This document shows, one piece after another, positions 1 to 5,727 of a stretch of DNA of 23,366 bases. The stretch lies in assembly GCA_902492935.1 (NCBI GenBank), contig CABUNJ010000033.1:1-23366 (forward strand). Direction: 5' to 3'. This stretch comes from an uncultured Collinsella sp. (lineage in GTDB: Bacteria; Actinomycetota; Coriobacteriia; Coriobacteriales; Coriobacteriaceae). The first letter of the stretch is position 1. Each line of letters starts with the position of its first letter. The notes beneath the pieces were generated by a model, which did no database searches, was not told the origin of the DNA, and saw only the letters and a list, made by a program, of their open reading frames with translations. Position numbers and translations under genes: made by a program.

Positions 1-293
1 TGTCCATCCTCGCAGTATCCGGTTCTCAAGGTGCACGCCCCGCGGCTGATCCGGTCCGACCGGGCCGCGCGGCAAGGAGATATATTGCCAGACCGCGAAG
101 CCCTGTGGGACGTCAATTCCACTCTTCACAAGTCCTACACAATATATTGCTTCCTATATAAGTCATAGAAAGGCTGGTGCAGAAATACTGCACGTATCAG
201 ATGATGACCCTTCGGTTAAGAGATATATAAAGATCGGTCACCTGTAAGTGTCTATCTACCCGCGCTTTTGCTATATAAACCAGCGCTTCAGAT
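1..293 (-). promoter_or_regulatory. Non-coding region, possible rRNA-operon leader
   Basis: No credible gene is visible in this stretch. It holds several AT-rich TATATA-type elements near 79-86, 141-160, 221-229 and 271-277, which stand out against the GC-rich background. Read on the minus strand, a TAGACA-like box sits about 17-18 bases before the element at 221-229. Further on, CTTGAGAACCGGATACTG (about 13-30) resembles the TTGAGAAC signature found in actinobacterial rRNA leaders and spacers. Inverted repeats lie at 51-63 (CCGGTC/GACCGG) and 177-193 (GTGCAG/CTGCAC). My inference is a set of tandem promoters reading leftward into an rRNA operon outside the window. Confidence 0.35.
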
Positions 294-329
294 AAAAAGA
301 GGGAGCGCCGCGCATAACGCGACACTCCC
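294..329 (-). terminator. Intrinsic terminator of the infC-rpmI-rplT operon
   Basis: On the minus strand, 21 bases past the rplT stop codon, a 12-bp stem (arms 301-312 and 318-329, two G-U pairs, 5-nt loop) is followed by a run of five T residues (294-298). The position and shape fit a rho-independent terminator closing the ribosomal-protein operon. Confidence 0.85.
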
Positions 330-350
330 CTAGCGATTCAAGAGAATCTA

Positions 351-710
351 TTAGGCCTCGAGAGCCTTCTTGGCGATGGTGGCCAGCTCGTTGAAGGACT
401 CGATGTCCTCGTAAGCCATCTGAGCCAGGACCTTGCGGTCGAGCTCGATGCCGGCAACCTTCAGGCCGTGCATGAACTGAGAGTAAGAGATGTCGTTCAG
501 GCGAGCAGCAGCGTTGATACGAGTGATCCAGAGAGAACGGATCTCGCGCTTCTTGTTGCGGCGATCACGATACTGATACTGCAGGGAGTGCTGGACCTGC
601 TCTTTAGCATGCTTGTAAGTACGCGAAGCGGCACCGTAGTAACCCTTCGCACGGTGCATAACGGTACGGCGCTTCTTCTTGGCGGCAACAGCGCGCTTAA
701 TACGTGCCAT
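351..710 (-). CDS. rplT: 50S ribosomal protein L20
   Basis: This 119-residue protein is ribosomal protein L20, an early-assembly protein that binds 23S rRNA in the large subunit. It opens MARIKRAVAAKKKRRTVM and continues with AKGYYGAASRTYKHA, followed by YRDRRNKKREIRSLWITRINAA, the usual hallmarks of the family. Length and basic composition are normal. A TAGGAG Shine-Dalgarno sequence lies about 10 bases before the ATG. It is the last gene of infC-rpmI-rplT, 46 bp after rpmI. In Bacillus and E. coli L20 represses its own operon by binding leader or internal mRNA; whether it does so here cannot be read directly, although the operon leader is clearly structured. Confidence 0.98.
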   Translation of the reverse strand: MARIKRAVAAKKKRRTVMHRAKGYYGAASRTYKHAKEQVQHSLQYQYRDRRNKKREIRSLWITRINAAARLNDISYSQFMHGLKVAGIELDRKVLAQMAYEDIESFNELATIAKKALEA

Positions 711-756
711 GTTCTATCAACTCCTAGACGGTAAAACGAAAAACGGGAACGCGAAC

Positions 757-948
757 TTAGGCGAGACGCGACTTGATGACCTTGCGGTCGGCAGCGGCGA
801 TCTCGGTCTCCTGACGGAAGCCACGCTTACGCTTGGTGGACTTCTTGCTCAGGATGTGGCTCTTGAAAGCCTTGGCGCGCATAAGCTTGCCGGTACCAGT
901 CTTGCGGAAACGCTTCTTGGTGCCGCTGTGGGACTTCATCTTAGGCAT
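757..948 (-). CDS. rpmI: 50S ribosomal protein L35
   Basis: This small, very basic protein of 63 residues is ribosomal protein L35. It shows the standard opening MPKMKSHSGTKKRFRKTGTG and the internal KSTKRKRGFR stretch. An AAGGAG Shine-Dalgarno sequence lies 6 bases before the ATG. It sits 32 bp after infC and 46 bp before rplT, the conserved bacterial order for this operon, so the three genes are almost certainly co-transcribed. Nothing is unusual in the coding sequence. Confidence 0.97.
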   Translation of the reverse strand: MPKMKSHSGTKKRFRKTGTGKLMRAKAFKSHILSKKSTKRKRGFRQETEIAAADRKVIKSRLA

Positions 949-980
949 GAAATACTCCTTAATCGGTTACAGAACACTAG

Positions 981-1535
981 TTACTTGGTATCGCTTGCCG
1001 CTTTATCCTCATCGAAGGCGCCCTTAATCGGGGCGAGCAGCATAAGCATGTTACGGCCTTCCATCTTAGGCTTGGACTCGACCGTAGCGTAAGGCTTGAG
1101 ATCCTCGGCGAGACGCTCGAGAACGTTAAGGCCCTGCTCCGGGTGAGCCATCTCACGGCCGCGGAACATGATGGTGATCTTAACGCGTGCGCCCTTCTTG
1201 AGGAAACGCAGAACGTGGCCCTTCTTGGTCTCGTAGTCGCCAACATCGATCTTGGGTCGGAACTTCATTTCCTTGACCTCGACCTTGGACTGGTTCTTAC
1301 GAGCAGCCTTGGCCTTCATGGCCTGCTGGTACTTGAACTTACCGTAGTCCATGACCTTGCAGACCGGCGGCTCCGCGTTGGGAGCGATCTCGACCAGGTC
1401 GAGACCCTGATCGTCGGCGACGCGCTGGGCATCGCGGATGGCGAACAGGCCGAGCTGAGAGCCATCGACGCCAATCAAACGGCACGAAGATGCAGTAATC
1501 TCGTCGTTGATGCGGGTGTCATCAGACTTAGCTAT
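981..1535 (-). CDS. infC: Translation initiation factor IF-3, probable AUA start
   Basis: IF-3 binds the 30S subunit, prevents premature joining of 50S and proofreads start codon and initiator tRNA. The N domain contains RINDEI and LVEIAPNAEPPVCKVMDYGKF. A basic linker follows, and the C domain begins near VKEMKFRPKIDVGDYETK. The first ATG in frame (1548-1550) overlaps the Shine-Dalgarno sequence GGAGGT (1543-1548) and has no ribosome binding site of its own. Eight bases after GGAGG lies ATA (1533-1535), which gives a 184-residue protein with the normal short N terminus before RINDEI. IF-3 genes in E. coli and other bacteria use rare AUU-type starts so that IF-3 can repress its own synthesis, so AUA is the likely start here. 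An annotation from 1550 would add five residues encoded by the ribosome binding site. Confidence 0.93.
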   Translation of the reverse strand: MAKSDDTRINDEITASSCRLIGVDGSQLGLFAIRDAQRVADDQGLDLVEIAPNAEPPVCKVMDYGKFKYQQAMKAKAARKNQSKVEVKEMKFRPKIDVGDYETKKGHVLRFLKKGARVKITIMFRGREMAHPEQGLNVLERLAEDLKPYATVESKPKMEGRNMLMLLAPIKGAFDEDKAASDTK

Positions 1536-1542
1536 TTTCCCT

Positions 1543-1548
1543 ACCTCC
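1543..1548 (-). promoter_or_regulatory. infC ribosome binding site
   Basis: GGAGGT is a near-perfect Shine-Dalgarno sequence. It lies inside the reading frame opened by the upstream ATG at 1550 and is 8 bases from the ATA codon at 1533-1535. It therefore argues for initiation at ATA rather than at the upstream ATG. Confidence 0.75.
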
Positions 1549-1554
1549 ATTCAT

Positions 1555-1588
1555 AAAAAAATAACCCGGCGCTTCTCAGCAACCAGGT
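1555..1588 (-). terminator. Terminator hairpin in the infC leader (attenuator)
   Basis: On the minus strand ACCTGG (1583-1588) pairs with CCGGGT (1564-1569). An inner GCT/AGC stem encloses a GAGA tetraloop, and seven T residues follow at 1555-1561. The T run ends only six bases before the infC Shine-Dalgarno sequence. A terminator placed between promoter and first gene is the classic layout for transcription attenuation of ribosomal-protein and infC leaders. Confidence 0.7.
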
Positions 1589-1756
1589 CGTACACATAGA
1601 CATCCTCGATTTGAGGAAGAGAATCTAATTTGTATGACCAGTCAGCTGCTCATTGGCGCCAAAAGGTGGGAACCCTCGGGTTCCTCTTTAGGGCATTGCG
1701 GGAACAACGCCTTGCGAATAATAACACGTACAGCGCGTTATCACATTACGTACACG
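1589..1756 (-). promoter_or_regulatory. infC operon promoter and 5' leader
   Basis: This gene-free stretch lies between the terminator after tRNA-Leu and the attenuator hairpin. A TATTAT -10-like box is at 1718-1723, without a good -35. Downstream of it a GGAACC/GGTTCC hairpin occupies 1669-1684. The AACCCG within that hairpin is complementary to CGGGTT in the 3' arm of the attenuator, so the two structures could be mutually exclusive. The region contains two TGTACGT copies. The regulatory role is inferred from layout. Confidence 0.4.
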
Positions 1757-1776
1757 AAAAAGGGGCCTTGACCCCC
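1757..1776 (-). terminator. Second (duplicated) terminator behind the tRNA fragment
   Basis: On the minus strand a GGGG/CCCC stem is followed by five T residues (1757-1761). It is a diverged copy of the terminator at 1940-1963 and lies at the same distance from the duplicated tRNA 3' end, so it probably arose in the same duplication. Confidence 0.55.
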
Positions 1777-1817
1777 TTGAACGCTCGCTTGCATGTATGG
1801 TGCCCGAGGCGAGACTC
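1772..1817 (-). repeat. Direct repeat copy 1: tRNA-Leu 3' end plus flank
   Basis: These 46 bp are identical to 1959-2004. The copy includes the last 20 bases of the tRNA-Leu gene (1798-1817, including CCA) and 26 bp of its 3' flank. The match stops abruptly inside the T-arm. It is a partial duplication and not a functional tRNA. Copy 2 belongs to the intact gene. Confidence 0.85.
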
Positions 1818-1935
1818 AAAGGGCCTTCGCTTCGCGAAGCCCCGGGCTTCGGGCGCATGGCGCCCTCGCCACGCTCCGCTACAAACAGGCCACAGGCCTG
1901 TTTGCTTAACGCTTCGCGCGCTCACGCGAGTTCGG
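1818..1935. repeat. Palindrome-rich spacer between the tRNA-end duplicates
   Basis: This segment contains closely packed palindromes: GCTTCGCGAAGC at 1829-1840, GGGCGC/GCGCCC at 1851-1865, and a perfect 9-bp pair AAACAGGCC/GGCCTGTTT with a 3-nt loop at 1883-1903. No coding sequence is credible. The segment may be part of a mobile or REP-like repeat. Confidence 0.5.
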
Positions 1936-1939
1936 CACG

Positions 1940-1963
1940 AAAAAGGGGGCCGCAACCCCCCCC
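1940..1963 (-). terminator. Intrinsic terminator of tRNA-Leu
   Basis: On the minus strand, about 20 bases beyond the tRNA CCA end, a G-run (1956-1963 complement) pairs with GGCCCCC and is followed by five T residues (1940-1944). This is the normal spacing for the terminator of a single tRNA gene. Confidence 0.65.
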
Positions 1964-1984
1964 TTGAACGCTCGCTTGCATGTA

Positions 1985-2071
1985 TGGTGCCCGAGGCGAG
2001 ACTCGAACTCGCACGTTGTTGCCAACGGTGGATTTTGAGTCCACTGCGTCTGCCAATTCCGCCACTCGGGC
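1985..2071 (-). tRNA. tRNA-Leu (anticodon CAA)
   Basis: On the minus strand an 87-nt sequence folds as a class II tRNA. The acceptor arms are GCCCGAG and CTCGGGC, followed by A and an encoded CCA. The D arm region is TGGCGGAATTGGCAGACGC. The anticodon stem is GTGGA/TCCAC around the loop CTCAAAA, giving anticodon CAA, which reads UUG. There is a long variable arm (CGTTGGCAACAACG), and the T arm contains GTTCGAGTC. The long variable arm and the A discriminator fit leucine. Confidence 0.96.
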
Positions 2072-2087
2072 ACGTAATGCGTGAGTT

Positions 2088-2093
2088 AGTTTA
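2088..2093 (-). promoter_or_regulatory. Possible -10 box of tRNA-Leu
   Basis: TAAACT on the minus strand lies 16 bases upstream of the tRNA 5' end, a suitable distance for a short-leader tRNA transcript. No convincing -35 hexamer was found. Confidence 0.35.
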
Positions 2094-2110
2094 TCACAGC
2101 TTTCTACCGA

Positions 2111-3544
2111 TTAGTCCGAAAATGGAACTTCGAGCATTTCGATGAGTTCGACCGTGCGGAGCATCTCGCGCTGACGGCATCCGCGACCGTCGACCGAAGC
2201 CTCGCCCATCTGGTTATCGTAAGGGTCCTCGCGCATGCCGTCGAAAGAGGGCTCAAACTCTGCCTGGAATCGATTGTTGGCCACCATACGCCACGGGTCG
2301 AGATTGCCAAAGTAGTGACGGCGGCGCCACTCCTCCCCCATCCTGCGAGCAGAAGATCCAAATGACACGTCGGCGTTGAGCCAACCGGTCTGCGGTGTAT
2401 AGAACTCTGCCCAGTCGTGCGACCCCACCGAATCGGGCGCAACGTACAGGCCGCTCTGCCAACGGGCAGGCACGCCCGCGATACGGCACATGGTGATAAA
2501 CGTGAGCGCCATAACGCCGCAATCGCCGCGGAGCGAATGCGCGCAGTCATCGGCAATAGATCCCAAAAGCAAGTACGGCGGCTGATAGCGATAGTCGATA
2601 TGCTGCGTCAGGTAATCATAGATAGCACGGGCGCGATCGAGCGGATCCTCGAGTCCGTCAACAACACCGGCCGTCAGCTGCAGCAGATACGGCGTGTATG
2701 CAATGTGCGGGCGGTCCTCGGAAATATCCTCGGGCAGAGGCGCGTCCATACGCGGATGAACCGGAAGTGTGCCACCGTAGACATCACAATAAGCAGCATC
2801 GATGTGATAACGATAAGTCACCGAGAATGAGCGCTCACTCGAAGAAGACCACGAGACGGTACGCGCCGAAGCATTCGCGGGAGCAACAGCACCCTCCGGC
2901 GTCATGTCGAGAATCTCGACCCGAGACTGCTGGCGGCAGGTGGCGGCAACGGGAAGCCAAGCGCGAACGGTCTCCCCCTCTAGAGCGCCCGGGACAGACA
3001 CAGACGCTTTAAGCGTAATGACGCGAGCCAATCCGTTTTGCGACTCCACCTCCTTGAGCATCTCGTTGCGCAGTGCAATTCCGTCCGTAGGATCGGGACG
3101 CATGCCGGGGACCTCTTTGGGATATACGCGAAGCGAATCGAGGAAGTTGTCGAGAACGAACAGCTCGCCATCGATAAAGCGCCAGTCAATACGCTTACGG
3201 TCAATCAGATCGTCAAACTGCTCCTCGGTAAACTCAGGCCACTCCTCGCGAATCATCGCAATAGCTCGATCGCGCGGCACCGAAAAATGAAGCGGCGTCT
3301 CGAGCATGCGATACCGCTCGGCACGAACGCAGGCTGCCAGGGAAGGCTCAGGATTCTGCCTCAAAAGACGATCACAAGCCGCAACAGCCTGCGTCAAATA
3401 TCCGGCATCCTTGAGTCGAAGAATCTCGGGCGGCAGTCCAATATCGAGATGACGAAAGTCATCACAGCAAACATCAATAGAGCAACCAACAGGACCCTCG
3501 TCAATAACCTTCCCATCCGAAGGCAGCACATTAATAACAGCCAT
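2111..3544 (-). CDS. Transglutaminase-like domain protein
   Basis: This 477-residue protein carries a C-terminal transglutaminase-like fold. The presumed catalytic triad is visible: Cys in RGDCGVMAL (about residue 342), His in GSHDWAEFY (about 376) and Asp in LNADVSFG (about 392). The spacing fits the bacterial transglutaminase/cysteine-protease-like superfamily. A region around 150-300 looks like a beta-rich N-terminal domain. There is no signal peptide or membrane segment, so it is probably cytoplasmic. The start is ATG 3542-3544, with GGAG six bases upstream; a TTG four codons earlier overlaps that site. The gene stands alone between terminators. The substrate is unknown; members of this superfamily may be peptidases, amidases or crosslinkers. 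Confidence 0.85.
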   Translation of the reverse strand: MAVINVLPSDGKVIDEGPVGCSIDVCCDDFRHLDIGLPPEILRLKDAGYLTQAVAACDRLLRQNPEPSLAACVRAERYRMLETPLHFSVPRDRAIAMIREEWPEFTEEQFDDLIDRKRIDWRFIDGELFVLDNFLDSLRVYPKEVPGMRPDPTDGIALRNEMLKEVESQNGLARVITLKASVSVPGALEGETVRAWLPVAATCRQQSRVEILDMTPEGAVAPANASARTVSWSSSSERSFSVTYRYHIDAAYCDVYGGTLPVHPRMDAPLPEDISEDRPHIAYTPYLLQLTAGVVDGLEDPLDRARAIYDYLTQHIDYRYQPPYLLLGSIADDCAHSLRGDCGVMALTFITMCRIAGVPARWQSGLYVAPDSVGSHDWAEFYTPQTGWLNADVSFGSSARRMGEEWRRRHYFGNLDPWRMVANNRFQAEFEPSFDGMREDPYDNQMGEASVDGRGCRQREMLRTVELIEMLEVPFSD

Positions 3545-3577
3545 ACCAAACTCCAAGTCATTAGAACTCTAAAGCCC

Positions 3578-3583
3578 ATTGTA
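3578..3583 (-). promoter_or_regulatory. Possible -10 box of the transglutaminase-like gene
   Basis: TACAAT on the minus strand lies about 35 bases before the ATG and just after the terminator T run. The -35 is not clear. Because the upstream hairpin stops fba transcription, the gene should need its own promoter here. Confidence 0.4.
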
Positions 3584-3590
3584 GCGAGAT

Positions 3591-3617
3591 AAAAAAGAAA
3601 GCCCCAGCAAAGGGACT
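3591..3617 (-). terminator. Terminator downstream of fba and the repeat block
   Basis: On the minus strand AGTCCC (3612-3617) pairs with GGGGCT (3600-3605) around a 6-nt loop, followed by a T-rich tract with six consecutive T at 3591-3596. It probably ends transcripts coming from fba through the repeat region. Confidence 0.65.
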
Positions 3618-3660
3618 CTCAATACCGATAAACGGTACCTCTAAAAATGAATTCAGCCCA

Positions 3661-3874
3661 GTAACCCTGTAGCGAGTTAACGAAGGAGGCCCCGTTTCCC
3701 CGGAGCTGATTCCGTCGCGCGACTTCTGGCGAAGCCAGTAGCCACCTTAGTTCAGACTCGTAACCCTGCGGCGTTAAACGAAGGAAGCCCCGTCCCCCGG
3801 AACTGTTTTCTTGGCGCGACTTCTGGCGAAGCCAGGTGAGCGCAAAGGAAACAGTGTAGGGGGACGGGGCTTCC
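3661..3874. repeat. Tandem imperfect repeats with a large hairpin
   Basis: Two related units, 3661-3738 and 3760-3835, share blocks such as GTAACCCTG, a CGAAGGA-GCCCCGT stretch and CGCGACTTCTGGCGAAGCCAG. Each ends in a small CTGGC/GCCAG hairpin. The second unit also forms the left side of a large hairpin: 3783-3798 is a perfect 16-bp inverted match to 3859-3874, with a further ACTGTTT/AAACAGT pairing inside. It is non-coding and lies immediately downstream of fba. It may be a REP or MITE-like element or an mRNA-stabilising structure. Confidence 0.75.
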
Positions 3875-3894
3875 GGCGGGAAGTTTAGCGACGC

Positions 3895-4761
3895 TTACGC
3901 CTTGTTGACGGAGCCAAACTCCTCCATGAGCTCCTTGGTGCGGGCAACGATGTTGTCGCGACCAGGCTTGAGGAGCTTGCGGGGGTCAAAGCCCTTGCCC
4001 TGCTGATCCTTGCCAGCCTCGATGTACTCGCGAACGCCCTTGGCGAAGACGAGCTGCAGGTCGGTGTTGACGTTGATCTTGGAGATACCCAGGGAGATGG
4101 CCTTCTTGATCTGATCCTCGGGGATGCCGGTGCCACCGTGCAGGACGAGGGGCAGGTCGCCGGTCTGAGCCTTAATCTCGCCCAGGCGCTCGAAGGAAAG
4201 GCCAGCCCAGTCGGCAGGGTACACGCCGTGGATGTTGCCGATGCCGCAGGCGAGGAAGTCGACGCCCAGGTCAGCAATCTGCTTGCACTCAGCAGGATCA
4301 GCGAGCTCGCCGCTGGAGGTCACGCCGTCCTCGGTGCCGCCGATGCCGCCGACCTCGGCCTCGATGGACATGCCCTTGGAGTGGGCAAGCTCAACGAGCT
4401 CCTTGGTGCGGTCGAGGTTAAGCTGGAAGGTCTCCTCGTGAGAGCCGTCATACATGATGGACGTGAAGCCGGCCTCGATGCACTTGAAGCAGTCCTCGTA
4501 AGAACCGTGATCGAGGTGAAGGGCGACGGGAACGGTAACGCCCGTGGCCTCGACGGCAGCCTTGACCATGTCGGCGCAGACCTTGAAACCGCCCATCCAC
4601 TTAGCGGCACCAGCGGTGCACTGAAGGATCAGCGGAGACTTGGCCTCCTCGGCGGCCTGGAGAATAGCCAGGGTCCACTCGAGGTTGTTGGTGTTGAAGG
4701 CACCGAGACCGTACTTGCCGGCCTCGGCCTTCTTGAGCATGTCTGCTGCGTTGACGAGCAT
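3895..4761 (-). CDS. fba: Class II fructose-1,6-bisphosphate aldolase
   Basis: This zinc-dependent aldolase reversibly cleaves fructose 1,6-bisphosphate to dihydroxyacetone phosphate and glyceraldehyde 3-phosphate in glycolysis and gluconeogenesis. At 288 residues it matches the usual class II length. Visible landmarks are LHLDHGSYEDC with catalytic Asp84 and zinc ligand His85, EAEVGGIGG around 134-142, NIHGVYP with His178, LHGGTGIP with His208, and the phosphate-binding KINVNTD. The start is ATG 4759-4761, with AGGAGG eight bases upstream; the open frame extends to 5028 but the added residues are not family-like. It has its own promoter region and ends just before the palindromic repeat block. 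Confidence 0.97.
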   Translation of the reverse strand: MLVNAADMLKKAEAGKYGLGAFNTNNLEWTLAILQAAEEAKSPLILQCTAGAAKWMGGFKVCADMVKAAVEATGVTVPVALHLDHGSYEDCFKCIEAGFTSIMYDGSHEETFQLNLDRTKELVELAHSKGMSIEAEVGGIGGTEDGVTSSGELADPAECKQIADLGVDFLACGIGNIHGVYPADWAGLSFERLGEIKAQTGDLPLVLHGGTGIPEDQIKKAISLGISKINVNTDLQLVFAKGVREYIEAGKDQQGKGFDPRKLLKPGRDNIVARTKELMEEFGSVNKA

Positions 4762-4801
4762 AAAAGAAACCTCCTGTAAGGTTGCTCCGATAACGCCTGA
4801 G

Positions 4802-4807
4802 ATTTTA
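4802..4807 (-). promoter_or_regulatory. Extended -10 promoter of fba
   Basis: TGGTAAAAT on the minus strand is an extended -10 element (TG-N-TAAAAT). It is about 40 bases before the fba ATG. The -35 position (GTTTAT) is weak, as is common with an extended -10. An AACGAACGTTT partial palindrome lies just upstream. Confidence 0.5.
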
Positions 4808-4933
4808 CCACGACATACCCGAGCATAAACGTTCGTTTGTTCACGAATACCATCCGATTGGACAAATTTTGACCGTTTGCCCCACAGAATCGACCCACTG
4901 GGGAAAATAGCTTGACGATTGAGCGGTCTTCGT

Positions 4934-4956
4934 GGTTCGAAAGACGGTTTCGAACC
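4934..4956. repeat. Inverted repeat at the end of the metallo-hydrolase gene
   Basis: GGTTCGAAA and TTTCGAACC form perfect 9-bp arms around a 5-nt spacer. The repeat begins at the last base of the hydrolase stop codon. No T run follows on the minus strand, so it is not a standard terminator. It may be an operator, a 3'-end stabiliser or a weak terminator. Confidence 0.6.
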
Positions 4957-5639
4957 TACATCTGCATAAACGGATTCTGCATAAGTTCGCGCGCCATCGT
5001 GGTCGAATCGCCATGGCCCGTCAAGCAAACGGTATCGGGCGGAAGCGTCTTGGCAAGTTTGGAGAGCGAGCGCATAATCGCCGCCTCGTCACCGCCGGAA
5101 AGATCGGTACGACCGTGGCTGCCCGGGAAAAGCGTGTCGCCCACAAAGGCGATGCTCCCCTGCTCGGTGGCAGCAAACAAGACGATCCCGCCCGGCGTAT
5201 GCCCCGGCGTCTCGATCACCTGCAGACAGACGTCGCCCACCTCGATTGTATCGCCCTCGGCAAGCAAGCGCGTCGGCTCACCCGGATCGGGCGTCTCGAT
5301 ACCCCACATGGTGCGCTGCTCCTCGATATTTGCGCGAGGTACCTTCACGTCCTTAGCGCACAACTCATATAGCGCTCCGTCGCCAACGACAGCTCGAACC
5401 CCGGCAACCCCGCCAACATGGTCGGCATGACCGTGCGTGCAGACAGAGCCGAGTACGCGCACCTCAGGATGCGCAGTGCGGATATGCTCCACAAGGCGCT
5501 CGCCCTCCCACGCCGGATCGACGATTAAGCACTCGTCATTCGAAATCACGGCGTAACTGTTGGTCTGAATGGGGCCGTTGACGAGCGCCTCAATCGAAGC
5601 CGCACCTCGGGGTGTCAGGTCCAAAGTCATATCGCCCAT
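4956..5639 (-). CDS. MBL-fold metallo-hydrolase, glyoxalase II-like
   Basis: This 227-residue metallo-beta-lactamase-fold hydrolase carries the metal-binding signature THGHADHVGG (His69, His71, Asp73, His74). Further ligands are His in ETPGHTPGG, Asp in FVGDTLF and His in LTGHGDST. The pattern matches the small glyoxalase-II-like group that hydrolyses thioesters, but the substrate is not identifiable. The start is taken as ATG 5637-5639, eight bases after GGAGG. The ATG at 5645 is only two bases from that site. It follows rel, with a hairpin between them. A similar hydrolase is commonly found near recJ and rel in Gram-positive genomes. Confidence 0.9.
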   Translation of the reverse strand: MGDMTLDLTPRGAASIEALVNGPIQTNSYAVISNDECLIVDPAWEGERLVEHIRTAHPEVRVLGSVCTHGHADHVGGVAGVRAVVGDGALYELCAKDVKVPRANIEEQRTMWGIETPDPGEPTRLLAEGDTIEVGDVCLQVIETPGHTPGGIVLFAATEQGSIAFVGDTLFPGSHGRTDLSGGDEAAIMRSLSKLAKTLPPDTVCLTGHGDSTTMARELMQNPFMQM

Positions 5640-5660
5640 GCGCATACCCTCCTTCTAAAA

Positions 5661-5694
5661 TACGTTCGAGGCACCAAACGATGCCTCGAACGTA
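5661..5694 (-). terminator. 13-bp hairpin between rel and the metallo-hydrolase gene
   Basis: Perfect 13-bp arms (5661-5673 and 5682-5694) enclose an 8-nt loop. On the minus strand the hairpin is followed by ATTTTAG, a short T tract, and then directly by the Shine-Dalgarno sequence of the next gene. It looks like a partial terminator or processing site after rel. Confidence 0.6.
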
Positions 5695-5727
5695 ACCAAT
5701 ATCTATGATGCTGAGAGGCTCTCGCAC

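Noticed and set aside
1772..2004. Possible CRISPR-like array from the two 46-bp repeats
   Set aside because: Only two copies exist, they contain a tRNA 3' end, and there are no regular spacers or cas genes.
1630..2145. 171-codon plus-strand frame across tRNA-Leu
   Set aside because: It reads through the tRNA gene, two terminators and the repeats, so it is not a real gene.
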